A stretch of DNA of 64,000 nucleotides from Plotosus lineatus (taxonomy: Eukaryota > Chordata > Actinopteri > Siluriformes > Plotosidae): positions 25,345,749-25,409,748 of the forward strand of contig CM045735.1 in the NCBI GenBank assembly GCA_024760905.1, read 5' to 3'. Position numbers and translations under genes: made by a program. Below the pieces are notes generated by a model that saw only the letters and a program-made list of their open reading frames with translations, was not told the origin of the DNA and made no database searches. Positions 56,378 to 64,000 of this stretch are shown here, one piece after another (the stretch's first letter is position 1; each line of letters begins with the position of its first letter).

Positions 56378-56645
56378 CCGTGACGAACTATGGGTCGAAG
56401 GCACACGAAAAGCATTATGGGTATTATGGAGATGCAGCTCCATAATAGCCAATGGGAGGGAGCTGCATCTCCGTGACGAACTATGGGTCGAAGGCACACG
56501 AAAAGCATCATGAGTATTATGGAGATCCAGCTCCATAATAGCCAATGGGAGGGAGCTGCATCTCCGTGACGAACAATGGGTCGAAGGCACACGAAAATCA
56601 TCATGGCTATTTTGGAGATGCAGCTCCCTACTAAGCCAATGGGAG
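56378..56645. repeat. 93-bp tandem repeat, almost three units
   Basis: Units start at 56378, 56471 and 56564, each with CCGTGACGAAC, GGGTCGAAGGCACACG and GGAGATGCAGCTCC. Each unit contains an inverted repeat around GGAGATGCAGCTCC / GGAGCTGCATCTCC. The related element at 60445 has a single unit. Confidence 0.92.
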
Positions 56646-56835
56646 ACCAGCGGGTCGGGGTGTTGGGAGATAGTTAATGGGAGAGCAACTCACGCATTGT
56701 TTGAATTTTTGAGATGGCGCGTTTCGTAACGTGAATTTTTTCCGTATCCAGAAACAGAAATTTTAGGTAATGCGTTTCGTAACTTGGATTTTTCATATGT
56801 TTGGTCTTTCGTAAGGTGAGGTACCACTGTATATG

Positions 56836-58922
56836 TGAGGCGCTTCACCGAATGTAGGCGCTTGTCGCACAGACTACTTTCGAGAAAATTGCAAAAAAAA
56901 GTAAAAATGGTAATTTTTTTTTTTTAAATCGAAATTCGGATTTTTGCATAAACCATTAAAACAAGTATTCAACTATCACTTGCTCAAGTGAAATCGACTA
57001 AATCTCACTAAAAATGTCTTTAATTTCCATTTTTCTGACGAGTACCCTCATAAAACTAGATTAAAACAGCAGCAAACTTACCGGTTTTCTTTGCAATTAT
57101 TCACCGAGTTTGGTACAAGACACACTATAATCCATACACTAGAAGAACGGTCATGAAGTAGTCTCTCCATTTTGTATACTGTTTTAATATTACAGTACCG
57201 TTTCAGTGAATAAAATAAAGGTTATAAAGACGATATGCACGTAAACAATGCAGGCTAGTTGCTACGGAAGATCTGAAACGAGCACCCTGATTGGTAAACT
57301 TGGGGTTGCACATGCTCAGTGCCCGTCACACGTTAACTTCCGGTTTACTTCCTGACTCTAGTACATCGCATGTGGAACTTATCTCTGACTTTCTCTTCAA
57401 TAACAGCAAATAAATTTATTTATAATATTGTGAATACAAATAATTTCTGGAAAAGGAGATTGAAATGTCATCTGTGATGTCTAGCAACATTAGTATAGAT
57501 GTCAAATTCAATGCTGGAATTGTATTTCTCTCGCTCTCTCTCTCCCTTTCCCTCTGTCACATACACACACAGTGTGTAAATGGTTAAATGAGCAGCATCC
57601 AGATGAACTAGTGCAATTTGAATGGAAGAAAATACAGTATATGAAGGGAGTTGGGCAAATGAGTGCAAATAGTGCGATAGATGCACAAATGAACAGTCAC
57701 CCGCTGCTTACAGTCTGTCTGTGTGTCTGTGTGTGTATGATACTTCAGGTCTGCTGGAATATGAAGAAAAAGACATGATTTCATTTCAATTGAGTCAAAG
57801 AAAATCCCATATTCTCAGTATTATGTACTTTAGAAATGTAATATGAGTATTGTATGAGTATTGGTATTTTTCTCTGCATGCAAAATTCGATTATGGAATT
57901 TTTTGATTATATGATTTGTGTGTAATCTTGTCTGGACTGAGCATGCTGGATCGTGGGTTGTTTTGTTTTGTACAAAAATTGGTCAAGACCTGAAAAATCC
58001 TTAAATGGTTCATAACTTTTACATATAAACAAACTGATGATGATGATAATGCCAGCTGCGTTGATGAAGACTTTGATTTTGATGTTGATGAATAAGAGGC
58101 ATCTGTTAATAAAAGTGTGATGACTGGTGTTTGTGAAGAAGATGCGATTTTATCTGCTGAGCAGGATATAGGTGAAGATAATGCTGAGGGCTGAGTTGTT
58201 GAAGCTTACTTGTATAAAGAGATCAGAGAGTTTTGTTATATAGTTTTCTTAATTTCAGTGTGATTGTTTGAACCTGATAGTGTTTTTTTTTCAATCAGTA
58301 TCATTTGTAGGCATTTAAACCTTTATATAATGGTCGAAAAGATACATACTGATCTTATTGGAATAAACAGAAATGAAAAAAAAATGTCATTTTTTTGTAA
58401 ATTTTTGGGGCTTACCACAGTGACTGATTTAAAAAGGTTTAAAAAGGGCATGTCAGATTAAAATGAGGATGATTTCTCTTATCATCTCTTCATAAAACTC
58501 TTCCTAGACATGTTTTCTAAAGGTTTATATGGCTGAGGTGCATAAAAATGTTTGGTTTCTAAGGACTAATGATCTTGGAAGAAGTGCAATCTTTGTCCTC
58601 ATTTTTCTCTAAAACGTCTTTTGAAATTTTTAGTTGATTGCTGACACAAGAAATGGCATAGCTTGGTCAGTTTTCAAGGTATTGACAAACGTTTTGCTGC
58701 ATTTTGCAGCTTTGGGCCTCCTCTATCTGACTGTGTAAAAATCTCATTTGTCATTTTTGGACCCAAGAGCCTACTTTTGGTGGAGTGGCTGACATATATA
58801 AAACAACACTAACTGAGCATACTGTAATCAGTTCCATTAAACATCCAGCACTGTAGTTTTTAAATGCCCACTAGGGGGAGGTATTGCATACACAGTATAG
58901 TATTTACTTTGCATTGCATTAT
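56836..58922. other. AT-rich DNA, no gene recognised
   Basis: A short Asp/Glu-rich frame near 58030-58190 (DDDDNASCVDEDFDFDVDE) resembles the acidic N-terminus of some transposases but cannot be assigned. The frame 57572-57778 (NEQHPDELVQFEWKK) matches nothing I know. Confidence 0.45.
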
Positions 58923-59445
58923 ATCAGGGGCCGGCAACCTGCGGCTCAACTGCAAAAAGAAAATGGCGCTTATTTACTCACATCGGAAACACTCCGGGCT
59001 TCCAGGGGTAGTTAAACCAGCTTTTACTTGAATGATTGGAGAATCTGCCTAAGACAGAGTCCTGCAACTGGGTACCCTTTCAAAATGCTCTTTTAGGGTT
59101 GAAAATTACATAGATGAAAATTAACAGTCATGGTTATTGGAGTGGGCTGATATTTATTTGGTGTTGGCGGGGTGATTTTGTGTGTGTGTTCTTGTGAACA
59201 TACCTATCGTTATATTAATCAGCTACATTAAGAGTCTCGGTGTTTTTGATCTGCTGTGTTCTTGGATTTCCAAATTCTTGTGCTCATGGCAAGGAGTGCT
59301 CTCACCACCAGCAGAGCAGCGAGCGAGAGAGATTTTTCCACCGCCGGGGTTTGTAATCCAAGAACGGAAATCACAGCTTAAATAAGAGACAGTGGATGAG
59401 TTTATACACAGCAATCTCTGAATTAAATAACTCTCCTCCCAGTGA
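58923..59445 (+). pseudogene. hAT transposon remnant with C-terminal dimerisation domain
   Basis: The left terminus CAGGGGCCGGCAACCTGCGG is hAT-like. From 59275 the translation reads GVLSPPAEQRAREIFPPPGF then VIQERKSQLK, stop, ETVDEFIHSNL. This follows the hAT C-terminal block (in intact copies an LSIPASSAASERVFS-like motif followed by a conserved hydrophobic stretch). The bulk of the transposase is deleted. Confidence 0.75.
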
Positions 59446-59559
59446 CAAAATAAAAGACTAGGTGTGGTTCAGTCTCCACTCTGAGAATGGGTCGGTCAGT
59501 GAAGTATTAAGCATTAATATTATTTACAAGAAGTGGACAAGAAGTATAATACAAGAAGT

Positions 59560-60330
59560 ATAATAATGTATAATATACAGAAGTGGACCAAGAACTGAGC
59601 CCGTGGGAATGCCAATCAAGAGTCGGTGTAGAGAAGATGTGGATCCCCTCCATGTTAACTCACATGAGCGACTCAAGGTGGGAATCAGACCACCATCATG
59701 CTGCACCACACATTCCTAGACTCCTGAGGATGGACAAGAGAGTCTTGTGGTTGACTATGTCAAATGCTACTGAAAGGTCGAGGAGGATAAAGACTGATGA
59801 CATCTTGACTGATGTTGCAGCATGTAGCATCTCCGTGACAGCCAAGAGTGTAGACTCCGTGGACTTTGCTGCTTTAAATCTAGATTGATTATAGTCAAGG
59901 AGATGCGACTGGTGGGGAAGAAATAGAGACTAGATTAGAGGATAAGATGAAGTACAGGAAGCTACAGATGAAGCAGATACAGTGTGGAGGTTTTGTCGAA
60001 CAGGGGGAAAACTGAGAGTTAGTGTTAGATAGAATAAGTAAGTTGACAGTAAAGGAAACCAAGTGGTGATCAGAGATGTGTCAGAGAGTGGCAGTAATGC
60101 CTGTGACTGAGGAGGGATGACTGAAAACAAGATCCAAGATATTCCCTCGATGTATGGGAAAGCAGTTTTTAAAAGTTAAATAAAAGGAATAAAGAGGAGG
60201 CAGAAAGAAAGAGGACCGTAGGTTGTCAGAGGAAGATTAAAGCCTCCCAGAAGAGTGAGAGGGGTGTTATCAGTGGGAAAAGTGCTGGGGAGTGTGTCCA
60301 TTTCTTCTAGAAAAAGTGTCCTAGAGGTCA
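59560..60330 (-). pseudogene. Rex1/CR1-type LINE endonuclease end and RT start
   Basis: Minus strand: LLGGFNLPL near 60255, then SLITTWFPLLSTYLF in one frame and SDHHLVSFTVNLL in the other (endonuclease SDH motif) near 60075. RT block STLLAVTEMLHAATSVKMSS with VFILLDLSVAFDIVNHKT (motif A) near 59790, then IGIPTGSVLGPLLY (motif B) near 59600. Stops and frameshifts throughout; the 3' half is missing. Confidence 0.75.
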
Positions 60331-60344
60331 ATGAGGGCAGTACC

Positions 60345-60445
60345 ATATTTTCCGGACTATAAGTCGCACTTTGGGTGATACTGCGACTTACACTCTAGAG
60401 CGACTTGTGTGAAATTATTACATATAATTCTGTTCGTCATAATAC
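60345..60445. mobile_element. MITE terminus with TTTCCGGACTATAAGTCGCA
   Basis: ATTTTCCGGACTATAAGTCG is a widespread vertebrate MITE end. Only about 100 bases are present before the Tigger-like element. Confidence 0.5.
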
Positions 60446-61160
60446 AGTGGTACCTCACCTTACGAAATTAATCCATTCCAGAAGTGGTTTTGTAACCTGA
60501 TTTTTTTTCCTTAGTTGAGTCGCATGTTACATGAAAAAGGCCTGATTTGTTCCAAGGCCCCCAATGCTACCTCCTAAACCCTTTTAAAAATTATAAAAGT
60601 ATATGTTTTAAGGCCTCCTTCTGCTTCAATATCGTACCGATGGTAAACGGGTTTCCTTTGTGATATCACTCAACCGCTTGCCAACGGCCCGCTTCTTCTT
60701 TTAACTTTCACTGTGAATCACTTTCTTGGGGCCCATGATGAATGACGAAAAATAAAGTTGCAATGAGCACACTCGAAAAACTCACGAAACAACAGTAACT
60801 CTGTACTTTACAAGTTTTCAAACTCTGTGATGAACAATGGGTCGAAGGCACACGAAAAGCATCATGGGTATCGTGGAGATACAGCTCCTTCCTAGCCAAT
60901 GGGCGGCCGGCGGGGCGGGGTTTTAGGAGATAGCCAATGGGAGAGCAACTCTATCATGCCAATTTCAAAACAAAATATAGGATGCGACAAGTGTATTTAC
61001 ATTTCGGGGGATCCGGGCAGCTGTGAAGCCGAGCACGCATTGTTTGAATGTCGCATTTCATAATATGAATTTTTTTTCGTATCCAGAGATGGAAATTTTA
61101 GGTAAATGCATTTTGTAACTTGGATTTTTCATTAGTTGGGTCTTTCGTAAGGTGAGGTAT
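60445..61160 (-). mobile_element. Tigger-like element with single-copy interior
   Basis: Left end TACAGTGGTACCTCACCTTA, right end TTTCGTAAGGTGAGGTA: inverted termini. The interior matches 55868-56835 but has one copy of the 93-bp segment (60826-60910). Confidence 0.75.
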
Positions 61161-61264
61161 GAATGAAATAATAATTTCACATGTTCGTTGTTTTCACACT
61201 GACAGCTACAAGAGGGCACTCTACGCTTGGGTACCACTACGTGCTCATCCACCACTGAAGAAAT

Positions 61265-61640
61265 GGCCCATGGTTCTATGATGCCACTCAAACGTCCGCT
61301 AAGTTCCAGAAAAAGGTAATGACGTTGGATGTCTCTTCTGAAGAAATAAGACTTTCTCTTGAAGAAATGACAGTTTCCTCTGAAGTGCCTGAAGAGGTAT
61401 AATCATTGGAACTGTTGTAAAACACTCCACTATTAAAGTCTTTTTCAATTATTATTCCAGTGCAGTACCTAAGTTAATATTTAGAATGTTTGTGTGTGTG
61501 ATTTTATGTACTGTGATGTAGCATGTTTCTCATTTTGTTTTATTTATTCAATTTGTTACATTTCTTGTTCTTTTATGTCCTTTTTGTTATGGTCTGTGTT
61601 TTTCGGGGACTTTGATTTTGGCGGCTGCGCCTCTAAGTAA
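61265..61640 (+). mobile_element. Tigger deletion derivative joined to LTR start (same composite as 28730-29090)
   Basis: Carries MPLKRP-like start (61281), VMTLDVSSEEIRLS and the same downstream body, then TTTTTGTTATGGTCTGTGTT at 61582 as at 29037. The LTR part stops after about 50 bases. Confidence 0.7.
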
Positions 61641-62582
61641 CTTATCCATATCCATTAACCAAATTATCCATAGGTGTGGGTGAAAATGGTAATGTGAGTT
61701 TGGGCCCTGTGATGGCCTGGCACACTGTCCAAGGTGGTCCCCCCCCCCCCCCCCCAGAGTTGACTGAGATGGGTGCCAGCCTCCCCACGACCCTTATATC
61801 CTCATGGATGCATCGAAATGGTCAATTATGGCTTGGGGAATGTTGTCCCATCCCTCGACAAGTGCGATGCAGAGTTTCTGAAAATTGGCAGGAGCAGGGA
61901 CTCGTCAACATGTATATAAAGCTCAACAAAATTCTGAGGTAATGCCTATGAAAAAAATAAAAAATAAAAGTCCCAGACTGTAATATTCTGTTGAACTGTT
62001 ATTTGTCTTGATTGTAGCCTGTAATTACAATGGCCTTCTTTCTTCAATTGGTCAGCAAAGTTATATGACAATAAAATGAAGTCAGCTTATGATACTGAAT
62101 TACCAGGTTATTCCATGAATGGACTCACTTTCCTGATGGAATAGATATAAAACTGGGGCTCATCAACTGAAATAGTGTTTCAGCATGATAGATCATTTTG
62201 TTACATGAATTGGCCCTACAAAATCCTGAACTTAACTTACCTGTCCTGATTTTAACCCAACAAAAATGAACCCAACTCTGGATGCCAATAAATGTTGTGA
62301 TGTTGCTTAAGTTTGCTGAAACAGTATCATGACAATCACAAGCTGTAATCAAGGCTAAAGTTGGTGCAATAAAATGATAATTATATTAAAATATAACAAA
62401 ATAAAGATTATTTATTTTGTGGGTTTTTTGGTGTTTTTTTTTTTTTTTGGGGGGGGGGGGGTCAGGCAGTGTACACACAATGACATGTATCATTTGTGGG
62501 CATTGAATACTAGGCAGTATTCAAGTGAATCAAAATAACTAATAAATTGCATTTTGGAAAATTTTATAAGCAGTGTTCAAAC
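61641..62582. other. Intronic DNA, no gene recognised
   Basis: Contains a C run at 61739-61755 and a T/G run at 62428-62461. Otherwise nothing I can name. Confidence 0.45.
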
Positions 62583-62645
62583 CTTCTCCAGGAACTCCTG
62601 ATTGCACCTGAGGAACATCTGTTTCTCCTCTACCCATTTGGACTC
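62583..62645 (-). CDS. jakmip2: JAKMIP2-like exon a (21 codons)
   Basis: Acceptor CATTGGTTTTAG, donor GTTTGA; phase 0. It encodes ES then KWVEEKQMFLRCNQEFLEK, the part of the JAKMIP coiled coil just upstream of exon b. Earlier exons lie beyond the right edge of the window. Confidence 0.9.
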
Positions 62646-63566
62646 CTAAAACCAATGAAAGAATGAATTAGGTAATGTAATCTTCTTGCCTTTTGGACAA
62701 TCAAATGTTATTAAAAATTCATGATGTTAAATTCAAACTGCAACACACTAACACAACTTATCTGAAAACGCGGGAGTCATGATCTCACCCATTCCTGACA
62801 GTGACTCTGACTTTTTCAACATGGACATCATAAATATACACACAGCCAACATGTATGCCTCATACTACACTTCCCTGAATCCGGATCACTTGATTACTGC
62901 TTGGAAACAGTAGTTTCCAATTAACTATACTCCTCTTAAAGTCTTTAAAAAGACTCATTTTCACAGCTATGGTGCAAAACAATAGTCTGCCATACATTTT
63001 GTTTGTTGAGCTATTTATTTACTTACCATTTTATTTTCTGTGCTTGCTTTACCATTTCCCGATTTTTGCCTGTGCCTCTGTTGACACTATTTGTCAACTA
63101 GCTAACCTTAGCTTGTTTGTCTACCTCATGTCTGCTTATGCCTTTGATTAACGTATTGATTAGTAGCTTGCCCTTTACCTATTTTCACATTTTGTCAAAG
63201 TGCATTTAAAGTTATACTGCACTTGTGTCCGCATCTGACCCTGACAGAGTTCTTGCCAACATGGCTGCAGTAGAAGCATAGGAAATGTGGTATGTTTTCA
63301 AGGACAATCTCTTGGAGATCATGAGAATCCCATTTGGAACATCACGGCATAGGTGCATCAACTCGTTTATGGAGTGGCTCAACTCCCCACAAGTGGAATA
63401 ACACCAAGTGTCTAATCAATCGTCAACGCTCTCGAGAAACATGGAGGGATCCATCACAATGTTGGGGTTTCTTGCTTCAGTGCCAGTTTTTTCACTTTGC
63501 AAAGCAACACGTCCAACCAAGGTAGAATTGCTAATTTAATGGCACTTCTAGTGGCTAAAGTGACCA
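62646..63566. other. Intronic DNA, no gene recognised
   Basis: No exon or named element seen. Confidence 0.45.
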
Positions 63567-63823
63567 GGGATTTAGCTCAGTTGGTAGAGCATCCGCTTTA
63601 TCCTCCGGAAGGTCGGAGTTCGAATCCAGCTGCATCATACCATGAGACATTAAAATTTGGGTCCTGCTTGGCGCTCAGCATCAAAAGGATAGAACAATGC
63701 AACAACTGGTGCTGTACGGTGGTGACGGGTACCCGGAGCGCTGGGGTCTCATGCGCATTGAGCATATGTGTGTATGAAATTGAGCTATATAAACATCCAC
63801 AATAATAATAATAAGATAATCTT
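63567..63823 (+). mobile_element. tRNA-derived SINE, second family
   Basis: Head GGGATTTAGCTCAGTTGG with A box and a B box GAGTTCGAATCC at about 63616-63627, followed by a tRNA-unrelated body (GTACCCGGAGCGCTGGGG) and an (AAT)n tail. It is unlike family S1 in head, body and tail. Confidence 0.82.
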
Positions 63824-64000
63824 GTGGGCTCCAGCCATTTATGAAAAATAAGTGGGCCCTCTTTCTTCTTGGTACCTCCTTTGCTGGAACTGCTGATCAG
63901 ACACTCGGGTAACATCTTATGTACTTTCAGCCATGATTGACTCCAGGTCCATGGGGAAACTCTGTGGCCAATGCAGTGTATTGAGCTGCTAATTAAGACA

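Larger units (their letters stand above)
55868..56835 (-). mobile_element. Tigger-like element with transposase N-terminal remnant and tandem expansion
   Basis: The left end near 55880 (TTACGAAATTAATCCGT) and right end TCTTTCGTAAGGTGAGGTACC at 56803-56823 are inverted. On the minus strand about 56150-56030 encodes KKRARGMGLSDIAKEYGRNP and TISTILKQKEA, a psq-type helix-turn-helix of Tigger/pogo transposases. The DDE core is missing. A (GT)n array (56168-56222) interrupts the frame. Confidence 0.75.

Noticed and set aside
57572..57778. Frame with NEQHPDELVQFEWKK
   Set aside because: No recognisable domain; runs into a GT microsatellite.
63567..63640. Possible functional tRNA gene
   Set aside because: A and B boxes are present but the acceptor and anticodon arms do not fold well and a SINE body and (AAT)n tail follow.

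Overview
The window reads as intronic vertebrate DNA, most plausibly from a ray-finned fish. The evidence is a split nuclear gene with consensus splice sites, very long (TA)n microsatellites, and a typical fish mobilome: an Expander/craniofacial-development-protein-2-like RTE family, Rex3, L2/Maui-type LINEs, Tc1, hAT and Tigger-like DNA transposons, Ty3/gypsy elements and tRNA-derived SINEs. The species cannot be named from sequence alone. Nothing bacterial, no CRISPR array and no operon is present.

The only host gene I can support lies on the minus strand and spans almost the whole window. Eight short exons (62583-62645, 54357-54455, 31379-31477, 31238-31291, 31085-31150, 21120-21188, 20826-20903, 10211-10414) all have AG/GT boundaries, are all phase 0, and join into 244 uninterrupted codons. 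The peptide is the C-terminal coiled-coil part of a JAKMIP-family protein (Janus kinase and microtubule interacting protein), best matching my recollection of JAKMIP2. Both ends of the gene lie outside the window. Five introns of 8-23 kb or of about 0.2 kb and two of under 90 bp separate these exons.

Nearly everything else is mobile DNA inside those introns. 0.8-4.9 kb: SINE halves, TA arrays, an inverted Tigger/L2 composite, a hAT MITE and a Rex3 scrap. 6.5-10.1 kb: a LINE endonuclease remnant, DNA transposons and an L1/Tx1 remnant. 10.6-18.8 kb: a Russian-doll nest in which a minus-strand LINE (LINE-A) is split by a SINE, by an L2, and the L2 by an RTE. 18.9-20.8 kb: a second LINE family (LINE-B) and a gypsy remnant. 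22-30.7 kb: Tigger-like elements, RTE, a solo LTR and LINE fragments. 31.7-48.5 kb: Rex3, a chromovirus-type gypsy, Tc1 elements, another gypsy with a 193-bp LTR, a Tc1 carrying LINE-C, an RTE/SR2-like LINE and more RTE copies. 48.8-50.4 kb: TA/GA arrays with three copies of a unit that folds as a type I hammerhead ribozyme, two direct and one inverted. 50.5-63.8 kb: the longest plus-strand RTE apart from the nested one, SINEs, L2 and hAT remnants, two Tigger relatives (one with a 93-bp tandem expansion) and further LINE pieces.

The most interesting items are the hammerhead-ribozyme repeat and its palindrome, the chimeric tRNA/RTE SINE whose tail copies the RTE 3' end, the nested insertions with readable target-site duplications, and the repeated association of retroelement ends with (TA)n tracts. 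All mobile coding regions seen carry stops or frameshifts, so none looks autonomous.
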